From SOIA01 sp964348015 (GTDB lineage Bacteria > Acidobacteriota > Aminicenantia > Aminicenantales > Aminicenantaceae): a DNA stretch of 64,000 nucleotides. The DNA lies in the NCBI GenBank assembly GCA_964348015.1, contig CAYGBC010000039.1, positions 62,001 to 126,000 on the forward strand, written 5' to 3'. Shown here one piece after another: positions 41,508 through 49,387 of this stretch; position 1 is the first letter of the stretch, and each line of letters opens with the position of its first letter. The position numbers were made by a program, and so were the translations under genes. The notes below the pieces were generated by a model. The model did no database searches and was not told the origin of the DNA. It was given only the letters and a program-made list of their open reading frames with translations.

Positions 41508-42140
41508 CTATGCCGCCTCATTCTTCAGGGAGGAAATCTTGATTCTTTTCAGGAATCCGTCTCCGATGCTCTCCGTCGTGATCCCTGGGATTTGATTCAC
41601 GGTGATGTGGACGATCCGTCTTTCATAGGGATTCATCATATCCAGAATTTCATCCTTCCCTGTCTCATGCACTTGATTGGCCATATGCTGCGCGTACTCC
41701 TTGATGCGTTTTTCCTTCCTCTTTCTGTAAAAATCACAGTCCGCTTGAACTTTCTGGGGAGAGACTTTGTTGAGAATATGCTGGAAAGCCATGAGAAGGG
41801 CGCCGTCTTTCCGGAGGAGAAGGTGTTTATCAGGGCCCTCGAAGATGATGTGAATCACGTCATTTCTTCTTTTAATCTGGTAATGGATATCAAGAGGCAA
41901 AAAGGAAAGAATCTTATTCAGAGACTGGGCCACCGGGTCTTTTTTGGGTTCTATTTTTGGCCAGGCACGGATGACTATTTCTTTGCCCCTCATCCCGAAG
42001 AGCTTAGTTTTTTCGGCGACCACTTCATAGGCGAACTTGCTCCGGGGAAGCTTGAGGACGTGTTCAGCCTGGCTTATGACATCCTCTAAATTTTTTCCCT
42101 TGAATTCTTGCTCTTGGTTACTTTTTTCTTCTTTTTCCAT
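41508..42140 (-). CDS. jag: Jag/KhpB-type RNA-binding protein
   Basis: Jag (KhpB, SpoIIIJ-associated) proteins bind RNA and influence cell division and envelope growth. The 210-residue product has the Jag_N domain (about 13-60, 'GKNLEDVISQAEHVL' and 'LFGMRGKEIVI'), a KH-like domain (about 75-140) and an R3H domain (about 145-205, with 'MNPYERRIVHITVNQIPGI'). It follows yidC with a 23-base overlap, the normal partner order. Confidence 0.92.
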   Translation of the reverse strand: MEKEEKSNQEQEFKGKNLEDVISQAEHVLKLPRSKFAYEVVAEKTKLFGMRGKEIVIRAWPKIEPKKDPVAQSLNKILSFLPLDIHYQIKRRNDVIHIIFEGPDKHLLLRKDGALLMAFQHILNKVSPQKVQADCDFYRKRKEKRIKEYAQHMANQVHETGKDEILDMMNPYERRIVHITVNQIPGITTESIGDGFLKRIKISSLKNEAA

Positions 42141-43809
42141 GGGTTTTGCTCTTTTCTTTTTCTCTCAAGCGGTTAATGATGTACTGCTGACCGATCTGAA
42201 GGATGTTGTTTGTCAGCCAGTAGAGGACGAGGCCGCTCGGAAAACTAAGGAATAATATTGTAAAAATAACGGGCATAAGAAGCATCATCCTGGCCTGAGT
42301 GGGGTCGGCGGAAGTGGGCGTCATTTTCTGGCTGATGAACTGAGTCACACCCATCAGGATTGGAGTCACATAAAAGGGATCTTTTGCGGAAAGGTCTGTG
42401 ATCCAGAGAACGAACGGACTCTGTCTGAATTCGATGGCCACCATCAATAGTCTGAAAAATCCGAAGAAAACAGGGATCTGTATGAGCATAGGCAGGCATC
42501 CTCCGGCCGGATTGACTCCCTGCTCCTTGTAGAGCTTCATGATCTCTTCATTCATCTTGCGCCGTTGAGCGATGTCTGTCTTGGACTTTTTGTACCTGGC
42601 GCGAATGGATTTGATCTTGGGTTGGAGCTCCTGCATCTTGGCCATTGAACGCATGCTGCTGTAGGTTAAAGGAAAGAAGAGAATTTTGATGACAAAGGTG
42701 ATGAGGATGATTGCCAGTCCCCAGTTACCGAGGACTCCGTAGAAATACTTGCTCGCTTTCAGAAGAATTTGCGAAATGAAACCGAACATTCCGAACCGGA
42801 CGAGTCTTTTTGTTTCATGACCGAATTCATCCAGAATGTCGTATTCTTTCGGTCCGATGAAGGCCTTATTGGGGGGTGTCATCGAGAGAAAAAAGTACGG
42901 ATTGTCTTCTGGGCCCTCTGCCAAGAAAGCCACGCTGGACTTCTGGTAAGGTGTGAGGAAAATAGCTGCGAAATAGTTGTTCTCGTAGGCCGCCCACTGG
43001 ATGAAATAAAAGACGTTTTTGTTTTTGCTGGCCAGTTCCCTCCATTTTTGCATCGGTCTGAGTTTTTGTTCGTTCAGGCGGGAATCTTTCTGAGGAGGAT
43101 AGACGTCCATGCCGCTCCCCCCAGCTCCGAGCCTTCTTTTGGTGTCGTCGGGTGTTGGGTTGCCGAATCCTGGCCCCCAGATGACGTGAGGCTCGATTTT
43201 TTGCCCGGACTTCCACACGCTGATCTGTACGTCAAAATCGTACCTCCCGTCCTGAAAGACAAGGATTTTTTCGACTCGGTTTCCTCTCTCATCCGCGAAT
43301 TGAAACCGAAGCTCTCCGGCGCGGCCCTCTTCCAGTCCGAGGCTAAAGACGGAGGCTTGATAAAGGGCAGCGTTGACCTGGCTGTCGAACGAGGAATCAT
43401 CCGTTCTTAACGAGAAAGGAAAGAGGTTGACCTCGGGCGCGAGTCGAGACACAAGCTCGAGATCTTCTTTGTTCTCATCCTTGTGTTTTTTGAGCCTCCA
43501 GCTCTTCAAAACCGCCCCTCTGTTGCTCCAGACCGCTTGATACAAGGAAGTGTCCACCAGGATATCTTCTTCGGTTGATGATGAAATGACCTGGGAGACA
43601 ATTTCTTCTGTGGGCTGCTCTTTTTCTTGAACCCTTTTCGCCGCTTCAGGAGTTTCCTCGACGAATGGGAGCTGTTCAGGTTTTTTTTCAGCCACTTCAG
43701 TACTTTCCAGTGGAGTTTCCGTCACGGGTTTCGGCTTATTGAAGATGACCTGGAAGAGAATCAAGACTATGAAGGAAAGGACAATCGCCAGCAAAACTCT
43801 TTTTTCCAT
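42118..43809 (-). CDS. yidC: Membrane protein insertase YidC
   Basis: YidC inserts proteins into the inner membrane with or without Sec. The 563-residue Gram-negative-type protein has an N-terminal membrane segment, a large periplasmic beta domain (about 70-340) and the conserved 5-TM core starting near residue 360. The hydrophilic-groove Arg is probably in 'YSSMRSMAKMQELQPKIK', and the core includes 'LYKEQGVNPAGGCLPMLIQI'. The periplasmic domain again supports a diderm host. Confidence 0.96.
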   Translation of the reverse strand: MEKRVLLAIVLSFIVLILFQVIFNKPKPVTETPLESTEVAEKKPEQLPFVEETPEAAKRVQEKEQPTEEIVSQVISSSTEEDILVDTSLYQAVWSNRGAVLKSWRLKKHKDENKEDLELVSRLAPEVNLFPFSLRTDDSSFDSQVNAALYQASVFSLGLEEGRAGELRFQFADERGNRVEKILVFQDGRYDFDVQISVWKSGQKIEPHVIWGPGFGNPTPDDTKRRLGAGGSGMDVYPPQKDSRLNEQKLRPMQKWRELASKNKNVFYFIQWAAYENNYFAAIFLTPYQKSSVAFLAEGPEDNPYFFLSMTPPNKAFIGPKEYDILDEFGHETKRLVRFGMFGFISQILLKASKYFYGVLGNWGLAIILITFVIKILFFPLTYSSMRSMAKMQELQPKIKSIRARYKKSKTDIAQRRKMNEEIMKLYKEQGVNPAGGCLPMLIQIPVFFGFFRLLMVAIEFRQSPFVLWITDLSAKDPFYVTPILMGVTQFISQKMTPTSADPTQARMMLLMPVIFTILFLSFPSGLVLYWLTNNILQIGQQYIINRLREKEKSKTHGKRRKK

Positions 43810-43821
43810 TTCAAATGCCTC

Positions 43822-44031
43822 TTAAGGAAGCGGGTCGACTCCTCCAGGATGAAAGGGGTGACACTTGAGGAGCCTTTTGCTTCCTAGGTATATTCCTCTC
43901 AAAAATCCGTATTTTCTTATGGCTTCTTGGGTGTATACCGAACATGTCGGGTAGAAGCGACAGCTGCGTCCGAGCAGAGGGGACAGGGTCAACTGGTAAA
44001 TTCTGATCAAGAATAAAGCGGCTTTTCTCAT
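43822..44031 (-). CDS. yidD: Membrane protein insertion efficiency factor YidD
   Basis: YidD is a small protein that helps YidC. The 69-residue product has the family signature 'IRIYQLTLSPLLGRSCRFYP', 'TCSVYTQEAI' and 'RLLKCHPFHPGGVDP'. It overlaps the rnpA stop by 4 bases and lies 12 bases before yidC, the standard order. Confidence 0.95.
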   Translation of the reverse strand: MRKAALFLIRIYQLTLSPLLGRSCRFYPTCSVYTQEAIRKYGFLRGIYLGSKRLLKCHPFHPGGVDPLP

Positions 44032-44384
44032 GGGGATGAGTTATTTTTAGAGATGGATTCCACGGCTCTAAAATATTCATCTTGCAGCTTGAGCCAGGAG
44101 GCTTCGAGGATTTCTTTTTTTGCGATGATGATGATATCAAAGGGATTTTTAAACAAATGCTTGTTCCTTCGGAATAATGTTCTTATCCATCTTTTGATTT
44201 TATTTCTTTTAACGGCGCTACCGACTTTTTTACTGACTACAACGGCCATTCTGGAAAAGCTTGAAGCGCTGGAGAGATAAATAAGGTTGAAATATTTGCC
44301 TCTGTAACGCTTGCCTTTTTTATAAAGGAGGTTGAATTCTTTTTTCTTTCTTATTTTTTCTGGAAGGCCGAAAGTCTCATCCAT
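44028..44384 (-). CDS. rnpA: Ribonuclease P protein component
   Basis: RnpA is the protein subunit of RNase P, which matures tRNA 5' ends. The 118-residue product shows 'FNLLYKKGKRYRGKYF', 'VVVSKKVGSAVKRNKIKRWI' (the RNA-binding RNR-type motif) and 'DIIIIAKKEI'. Its ATG overlaps the rpmH stop (TAATG), so it is translationally coupled to L34. Confidence 0.95.
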   Translation of the reverse strand: MDETFGLPEKIRKKKEFNLLYKKGKRYRGKYFNLIYLSSASSFSRMAVVVSKKVGSAVKRNKIKRWIRTLFRRNKHLFKNPFDIIIIAKKEILEASWLKLQDEYFRAVESISKNNSSP

Positions 44385-44518
44385 TAACCTGCAAGTCTTT
44401 TTCTGCCTTTTCTTCTTCGGTTCTTGACAATGTGCTGACCGCCCTTCGTCCGCATCCGAACGAGAAAGCCATGATTCTTTTTTCTTTTTCTCTTGTTGGG
44501 CTGGAATGTTCGTTTCAT
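44384..44518 (-). CDS. rpmH: 50S ribosomal protein L34
   Basis: The 44-residue product starts 'MKRTFQPNKRKRKKNHGF', continues 'LVRMRTKGGQHIVKNRRRKG' and ends 'RKRLAG'. This is unmistakable L34, with the usual length and Arg/Lys content. A GAGAAAG-type site precedes ATG 44518. It is the first gene of the long minus-strand run and has its own sigma70-type promoter. In many bacteria dnaA lies next to rpmH on the other side; here carD is found instead. Confidence 0.97.
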   Translation of the reverse strand: MKRTFQPNKRKRKKNHGFLVRMRTKGGQHIVKNRRRKGRKRLAG

Positions 44519-44551
44519 CTTTTCTTTCTCAACTTTTTTGTCGGAAGAAGT

Positions 44552-44580
44552 ATGTTATTAAACCTGTCGTTATCTGTCAA
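44552..44580 (-). promoter_or_regulatory. Sigma70-type promoter of rpmH-rnpA-yidD-yidC
   Basis: On the minus strand: TTGACA (44580-44575, perfect), a 17-bp spacer, TAACAT (44557-44552). The expected start is near 44545, about 27 bases before the rpmH ATG. It is probably the main promoter for the first five genes of the run. Confidence 0.75.
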
Positions 44581-44745
44581 GTTAGAAAATCAGATCATCC
44601 CTTTTGTCCGCTGTGATTTGGTTCGCACCAGAATTTCATATCGCTTCGCGGCCGGCGCGGCTTCGTTGATTGACCGGGTGAGCTTCAAGGATGCTAAGGC
44701 CGATTTTACGGAAAAATAAAAGCCAAATATTTCATGGAAATTGAT

Positions 44746-44774
44746 TTGACTCCATTGAAGAGATTGATTATAAT
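44746..44774 (+). promoter_or_regulatory. Near-consensus promoter of carD, leaderless geometry
   Basis: TTGACT (44746-44751), a 17-bp spacer, then a perfect TATAAT (44769-44774). The carD ATG begins only 8 bases after the -10, so transcription should start at or within 2 bases of the ATG. No Shine-Dalgarno site exists in those 8 bases (aatgcccc). Confidence 0.75.
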
Positions 44775-44782
44775 AATGCCCC

Positions 44783-45301
44783 ATGGACTCCTTCAAGGTT
44801 GGCGATAGCATCATTTATCCCAATCAAGGGTTAGGCATAATTGAAGACATCCAGGTTGCGGATTACTTCGGGGAAAGATCCAAGGTTTATCATCTACGGA
44901 TTCTTTCGAACAATACTCTCGTCTTGGTTCCTTCATCCAGTGCAGAAGAAATCGGGATTCGAAAACCGATTTCAGCGAGGTCTATCAAGAAGATTTTTGA
45001 CTTTATGCGGAACGGCGATGTTGATGTCTCGATGAACTGGAAGGGAAGATACAAGGAGCACCTGAACCTTCTGAAATCCGGGACGATGACGGACATGGCC
45101 TTGGTCTTGAAGAGTTTGTATTATCTGAATCTGATCAAGCCCCTCTCTTTCCGTGAGAAGAAAATGATGGAAAAAGTGAAAGAGCTGATTGTTTCGGAAA
45201 TCTCTGAAGTGTCTGCGACTTCCAATTCAGCGATTGAGCAGAAAGTTATGGAAACTCTTTCCCTTTGCTTTAAAGACATCGATTCCCGTTTGGATTCCTG
45301 A
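44783..45301 (+). CDS. carD: CarD family transcriptional regulator
   Basis: CarD binds the RNA polymerase beta subunit and stabilises open promoter complexes. The N-terminal RID-type domain (about 1-65) has 'FKVGDSIIYPNQGLGIIEDI' and 'LRILSNNTLVLVPSSSAEEI'. The helical C-terminal domain (70-165) includes 'LKSGTMTDMALVLKSLYYLN'. The 172-residue length is normal. It is divergent from rpmH. The probable leaderless mRNA is unusual for a global transcription factor gene. Confidence 0.93.
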   Translation: MDSFKVGDSIIYPNQGLGIIEDIQVADYFGERSKVYHLRILSNNTLVLVPSSSAEEIGIRKPISARSIKKIFDFMRNGDVDVSMNWKGRYKEHLNLLKSGTMTDMALVLKSLYYLNLIKPLSFREKKMMEKVKELIVSEISEVSATSNSAIEQKVMETLSLCFKDIDSRLDS

Positions 45302-45311
45302 TTTAAAGGAA

Positions 45312-46574
45312 ATGCTCTTCCCTGCCTTTCTCCTTTTTATACTCTTTCTTCTGCTCAGCGCATTTTTCTCTTCTTCTGAGACTTCCTTTATCGCGGCCAG
45401 TCCGTATAGGCTGGATTATCTGGAAAAACAAGGCTCGAAAAGAGCGAAGCTTGTGAAAAGAATGATGAGAAAGGTGGACCATCTTCTGGCGACAATACTC
45501 ATCGGGAACACTCTGGTGAACGCTGCGGCGGCCTCAATTGCGACATTCATTTTCGTTACTTTCATTCCGAACAAGAATCAAGCCGTTTTGCTGGCCACTC
45601 TGGTGACAACTTTTTTAATCCTCATACTTTCTGAGGTCACACCCAAAACCTACGCGGCCTACAATCCTATAAAGCTCTCTTTCCTGTTCGCGCGGCCGAT
45701 AGGATTTTTTGTCGTGATTTTTTATCCTTTCGTCAAGATCTTTACTTTTATCTCCCGACTTCTCGTTCCCTCCTCTCGAAAAAGAGGGACAGCACTCGCT
45801 CACGCTCTCAGTGAGGAGGAGATCAAAGTCCTGTTGTCCATGGGAATAAAGGGGATGTCATCGCTTCGGAGAAAAATGATTTCAGGGGCATTGGACATCG
45901 GCTCGCGCCCCATCCGGGAAGTCATGATCCCGCGTCCTCAGATCAAGGCGATTGAAATCACTTCTTCAAATCATTTCATACTGGATGTCATCCAATCCGC
46001 GGGTTTCTCCAGGTTTCCGGTGTACAAGGGAAGGCTGGACAATATCGAGGGAGTGATTCACGCGAAGGACGTGATTCCTTATCTTATTGATAATAAAGAA
46101 TTTAAGTTGGTTTCTCTTCTCCGGAAACCGCTTTTTCTTCCTGAGACCGCTTCATTGGAAAGAGCTCTGCTGCAGATGCAGGAGACGGCAAACCATCTCG
46201 TTTTTGTTGTGGATGAATTCGGAAGCATGGAAGGGATCGTCACCCTTGAGGATATTATCGAGGAGATTGTGGGAGAGATCCAGGATGAGTACGATGCCAA
46301 AGAAGAGGATTTTTATGTCCAGATAGAAGAGAATGTGTATGTGATCAGAGGAGGGGCGTCGATCAAAAATATCAATCAGAGACTTTCCCTTGCCCTGCCC
46401 GAAAAGAGTGAGTACACAACACTCGCAGGCTTTTTTCTGCATGAGTTCGGGAAGATCCCTCATGAAGGGGAAGCATTGAATTATAAAAACCTTCAGTTCG
46501 TGGTGGAAAGGATGAGCAAGCACCGCATCAGCCTTATTCGGGTTATCAGACAGGCCGCGGAGGAAATGGAATAA
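45312..46574 (+). CDS. CNNM/CorC (hemolysin C-like) family membrane protein
   Basis: The 420-residue protein has the CNNM transmembrane domain (about 1-185, three to four hydrophobic segments, 'FFSSSETSFIAASPYRLDYL' near the start), a CBS pair (about 205-325, 'REVMIPRPQIKAI' and 'VVDEFGSMEGIVTLEDIIEE') and a C-terminal CorC_HlyC domain. Such proteins are linked to magnesium or cobalt export; haemolysis is an unreliable old label. ATG 45312 follows AAAGGA and leaves a 10-base gap after carD. Longer in-frame starts lie inside carD and are rejected. Confidence 0.92.
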   Translation: MLFPAFLLFILFLLLSAFFSSSETSFIAASPYRLDYLEKQGSKRAKLVKRMMRKVDHLLATILIGNTLVNAAAASIATFIFVTFIPNKNQAVLLATLVTTFLILILSEVTPKTYAAYNPIKLSFLFARPIGFFVVIFYPFVKIFTFISRLLVPSSRKRGTALAHALSEEEIKVLLSMGIKGMSSLRRKMISGALDIGSRPIREVMIPRPQIKAIEITSSNHFILDVIQSAGFSRFPVYKGRLDNIEGVIHAKDVIPYLIDNKEFKLVSLLRKPLFLPETASLERALLQMQETANHLVFVVDEFGSMEGIVTLEDIIEEIVGEIQDEYDAKEEDFYVQIEENVYVIRGGASIKNINQRLSLALPEKSEYTTLAGFFLHEFGKIPHEGEALNYKNLQFVVERMSKHRISLIRVIRQAAEEME

Positions 46575-46576
46575 GA

Positions 46577-47029
46577 ATGAGAACCATCGCGAAGAATAAA
46601 AAGGCAAAGTTCAACTATGAGATCCTGGAAAAGATTGAAACAGGCATTTCTCTTCTCGGAAGCGAAGTCAAGTCTGTAAGAGAAGGAAGGGTCAGTTTAA
46701 AAGAAAGCCATGCAGAGATCAAAGGAGGGGAAGTCTATCTCATCAACTGCAATATCAGTCCGTATGAAGCGGCAAGCCGTTTCAACCACGAGCCAAAAAG
46801 AGAGAGAAAGCTTCTGCTCCACCGCCGGGAAATCAAGCGTTTGACCGGAAAGATCCAGGAAAAAGGATTAACACTGGTTCCGACGAAAGTCTATTTCAAC
46901 GATAAAGGCAAAGTGAAGGTCGAGGTCTCTTTGGCGAAAGGAAAGAAGGCTTACCAGAAGAGAGAGGCAATCCGAGAAAGGGACCGCGAAAGAGAAATGA
47001 GAGCTGAACTCAAGAAGTCATTGCGATAG
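46577..47029 (+). CDS. smpB: SsrA-binding protein SmpB
   Basis: SmpB partners tmRNA to rescue stalled ribosomes. The 150-residue product has 'KFNYEILEKIETGISLLGSE', 'SHAEIKGGEVYLINCNISPY', 'LLHRREIKRL' and the basic C-terminal tail. It lies 2 bases after the CNNM gene. Its end overlaps the convergent pdxA gene by 12 bases. The tmRNA gene itself is not visible here. Confidence 0.97.
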   Translation: MRTIAKNKKAKFNYEILEKIETGISLLGSEVKSVREGRVSLKESHAEIKGGEVYLINCNISPYEAASRFNHEPKRERKLLLHRREIKRLTGKIQEKGLTLVPTKVYFNDKGKVKVEVSLAKGKKAYQKREAIRERDREREMRAELKKSLR

Positions 47030-47989
47030 TTCATACGCGAGCTTTATCGCCTCGATCATACTCTCGGGACTCGCCTTCCCGTGGCCGGCAATATCAAAAG
47101 CTGTCCCATGGTCAGGGGACGTGCGGATGAAAGGGAGGCCGAGAGTGACATTGACTCCATTTTCGAAAGATTCGAGTTTGAACGGGATGAGCCCCTGGTC
47201 GTGGTATTGGGCGATGACGATTTTTTCAGGATGATTCAAGGCCATCCGGAAGACAACATCAGGCGGATAGGGACCGTCGATTTTCATCCCTTTTTTCTGA
47301 GCGTAGTCTACGGCCGGAATGATCTCCTCCTCCTCCTCCGGGCCGAGAAGACCTTGTTCTCCCGCATGAGGATTTAATCCAGCGACCAGGAAGTGGAAGG
47401 TTCCGGGCTTAATGCTTTCGAGAGTGGTGTGAAGAGAGATGAAGAAATCTTGAAGATTCTTTTTTTTGATTCTCTCCAATGCGTGTTTCAACCGAAGGTG
47501 GTGGCTGAACAGGGCGACTTTCAACTCCTCTGACCAGAAAATCATGAGGGCCTGAGGGAAAATCTGGCTGAGAAAATCTGTGTGTCCCGACCATTTCAGG
47601 CCGGCAAGATTCCAGGAATGCTTGGAAATGGGAGCTGTGACCAGAGCCTGAACAGTGCCTTTTTGAGCCTCTTCCACCGCCCGCTCGAAGAAGAGGAACG
47701 AGGCCTCTCCGTTCTCCTTTGAAGGGGATCCTTTTTTAACGGTTGTGAGAGGACTCGGAATCTCCAGGAGAGCAAGAGAAGATGACTGCAGATCACCGGT
47801 CTCATCAAAAGGGCGAATTTCTGTGCTGAGATTCAGGGCCCGCTTTTCTTCCTCGATCACGAGTGAAGACCCGAAGAGCAGATAGGAAATATCGGGAAGA
47901 GAATTTCTGGATGAAAGAGCCTTTAATACGGTTTCAGGTCCGATACCCCCTGGGTCCCCGAGAGTGATCCCGATCCTGGGAAGGCTCAT
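47018..47989 (-). CDS. pdxA: 4-hydroxythreonine-4-phosphate dehydrogenase
   Basis: PdxA acts in the DXP-dependent pathway to pyridoxal phosphate. The 323-residue protein has 'GITLGDPGGIGPETVLKA', 'VTAPISKHSW', the metal His in 'WSGHTDFLSQ', 'AGLNPHAGEQGLLG' and 'IAQYHDQGLIPFKL'. It is the classic PdxA rather than the related PdxA2, as far as can be told by eye. It overlaps the Hfq-like gene by 4 bases upstream and smpB at its 3' end. Confidence 0.95.
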   Translation of the reverse strand: MSLPRIGITLGDPGGIGPETVLKALSSRNSLPDISYLLFGSSLVIEEEKRALNLSTEIRPFDETGDLQSSSLALLEIPSPLTTVKKGSPSKENGEASFLFFERAVEEAQKGTVQALVTAPISKHSWNLAGLKWSGHTDFLSQIFPQALMIFWSEELKVALFSHHLRLKHALERIKKKNLQDFFISLHTTLESIKPGTFHFLVAGLNPHAGEQGLLGPEEEEEIIPAVDYAQKKGMKIDGPYPPDVVFRMALNHPEKIVIAQYHDQGLIPFKLESFENGVNVTLGLPFIRTSPDHGTAFDIAGHGKASPESMIEAIKLAYELSQ

Positions 47990-48309
47990 TTTTTTTGTTT
48001 TTGTTCTTTTGATTCCTTGGTGTCATTCAGCTTATACAGATACTTGATGCTGTTTTTATAGATCATGAGATTGGGAGCATCATCGCGGTTGAGCTTTATG
48101 CATTTTTTATCATACCATTCGATATACCCTTTGATCGTCTCCCCGTCATTAAAAACAACTCCCATCGGAGTTTTTTTGTTCATCTGTTTGAGGTAGTAAT
48201 AGTTTTCGGCATGCGTTTCAGATGGAGGGTGCGTTTTCTTTTTGGATGATTCGCGGCTCATCTTGTCCTTGATTTCGGATAAATTCGGTCTGATAAGCTT
48301 TCTATTCAT
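47986..48309 (-). CDS. Hfq/LSm-like RNA-binding protein with N-terminal extension
   Basis: The last 60 residues read as an LSm fold: 'TPMGVVFNDGETIKGYIEWY', then 'CIKLNRDDAPNLMIYKNSI' and 'KYLYKL'. The 'IYKNSI' block corresponds to the Hfq YKHAI motif. About 45 basic residues precede the fold and a Lys-rich tail follows, for 107 residues in all. It may be the organism's Hfq, which pairs small RNAs with mRNAs, or a divergent LSm. ATG 48309 has GGAG about 10 bases upstream. It is co-transcribed with pdxA. Confidence 0.8.
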   Translation of the reverse strand: MNRKLIRPNLSEIKDKMSRESSKKKTHPPSETHAENYYYLKQMNKKTPMGVVFNDGETIKGYIEWYDKKCIKLNRDDAPNLMIYKNSIKYLYKLNDTKESKEQKQKK

Positions 48310-48364
48310 AGTTGGCTTCTCCAAGAATTAAGCTGGTAAGAGTGTCAGAAATTCTTTACTCAAC

Positions 48365-48393
48365 ATGATAACATCATCATCTCAAAATTTCAA
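48365..48393 (-). promoter_or_regulatory. Promoter of the Hfq-like gene and pdxA
   Basis: On the minus strand: TTGAAA (48393-48388), a 17-bp spacer, TATCAT (48370-48365). Each box matches consensus at five of six positions. The expected start near 48358 gives a leader of about 50 bases. Confidence 0.65.
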
Positions 48394-48480
48394 GAATTTT
48401 GGAGAGCTTCCTTAACAGATTGCTTGAGTTCCAAAGATATTGTCCCGGAAATAGGGATGTTTCCATTTCTGGACCGGAAA

Positions 48481-48509
48481 TTGACTTCCCGCAGATGCTG
48501 TGCTATAAG
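48481..48509 (+). promoter_or_regulatory. Promoter of the SDR gene
   Basis: TTGACT (48481-48486), a 17-bp spacer, TATAAG (48504-48509). The expected start near 48516 leaves a 105-base leader before ATG 48621. The 311-base gap 48310-48620 thus holds two divergent promoters and a possible leader peptide. Confidence 0.65.
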
Positions 48510-48528
48510 CGGGGCGCATTCAGTCAGA

Positions 48529-48624
48529 ATGATCAATCTGAAAGGGAGAAATCCAGAGATGCTCCCAGGAACTGTTATATCTTTTTTGGAGGATGGATTT
48601 TTATATCAGGAGGGAAGGAAATGA
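48529..48624 (+). CDS. Possible leader peptide upstream of the SDR gene, 31 residues
   Basis: A frame beginning at ATG 48529, 13 bases after the predicted start site, encodes 31 residues starting 'MINLKGRNPEML' and ending 'LYQEGRK'. Its stop overlaps the SDR ATG as ATGA, the pattern of translational coupling. No strong ribosome-binding site precedes it. It may be a true coupled leader ORF or a chance frame; no homology is recognised. Confidence 0.3.
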   Translation: MINLKGRNPEMLPGTVISFLEDGFLYQEGRK

Positions 48625-49385
48625 AGAACTTCGGAGAAGCCTTGAAGGGCAAAGTCGCTCTTGTTACGGGTGGAGGACGGGGGATAGGAAAGGGAATTGC
48701 TCTGAAGCTTTCTCAGGCTGGAGCCGCCGTTGCGATCGGTGATATCGATGTGGATCGAGCGAAGCAGAGTGCTGGCGAATTGACCAGAGAGTCCGGAAGA
48801 GCCGCCTTTTATCAGGTGGATGTGACCAAGTCGGAATCGATCGAAACTGCAGTGAGAATGGTACTGGAGGAATTCAATCAAATAGACATCCTCGTCAACA
48901 ATGCGGGGATAATGTTTCGAACGCGGATACCGGATATTTCTCTCGAAGAATGGAACAACACTCTCCGGGTGAACCTCACAGGCCCTTTTCTTTTGTGCAA
49001 AACCGTGATTCCTTTGATGAAAAGGAACAACTACGGGAGAATCGTGAACATCTCTTCTTCAGCGGGCAGGAGCGTGAGCACTCTGGGAGGGGCCCATTAC
49101 ACGGCCTCCAAGGCCGGATTATTGGGGTTCACGAGGGCAGTGGCCAAGGAAGTTTCCTCTTTCGGGATCACTGTGAATGCAGTGTGTCCTGGGCTGATTG
49201 ATACGCAGATGGCCAGGGATACAACCACACCGGAAGAGCTGGAGAAATTCCTCGATTCCTTCCCGATCAAAAGGCTAGGTCGGCCGGAGGAAATCGGAGA
49301 TTTGGTGGCCTTCCTCTGCTCTGAGAAAGCGTCTTATATCACCGGAGCTTCTGTAGATATTAACGGCGGAGACCTTATGATTTGA
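48621..49385 (+). CDS. Short-chain dehydrogenase/reductase (FabG-like)
   Basis: The 254-residue classical SDR has the cofactor loop 'VTGGGRGIGKG', 'LVNNAGIMF', catalytic Ser in 'INISSSAGRS'-like 'VNISSSAGRS', the YxxxK pair in 'HYTASKAGLLG', and 'GASVDINGGDLMI' at the end. It may reduce a 3-ketoacyl-ACP or act on another alcohol or sugar; there are no fatty-acid genes adjacent. ATG 48621 has AGGAGGGAAGG upstream. In-frame sequence further upstream is leader. Confidence 0.9.
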   Translation: MKNFGEALKGKVALVTGGGRGIGKGIALKLSQAGAAVAIGDIDVDRAKQSAGELTRESGRAAFYQVDVTKSESIETAVRMVLEEFNQIDILVNNAGIMFRTRIPDISLEEWNNTLRVNLTGPFLLCKTVIPLMKRNNYGRIVNISSSAGRSVSTLGGAHYTASKAGLLGFTRAVAKEVSSFGITVNAVCPGLIDTQMARDTTTPEELEKFLDSFPIKRLGRPEEIGDLVAFLCSEKASYITGASVDINGGDLMI

Positions 49386-49387
49386 AA

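Noticed and set aside
41500..41525. Hairpin around the jag stop codon
   Set aside because: The stem has a mismatch and no T run follows on the minus strand, so it was not called a terminator.
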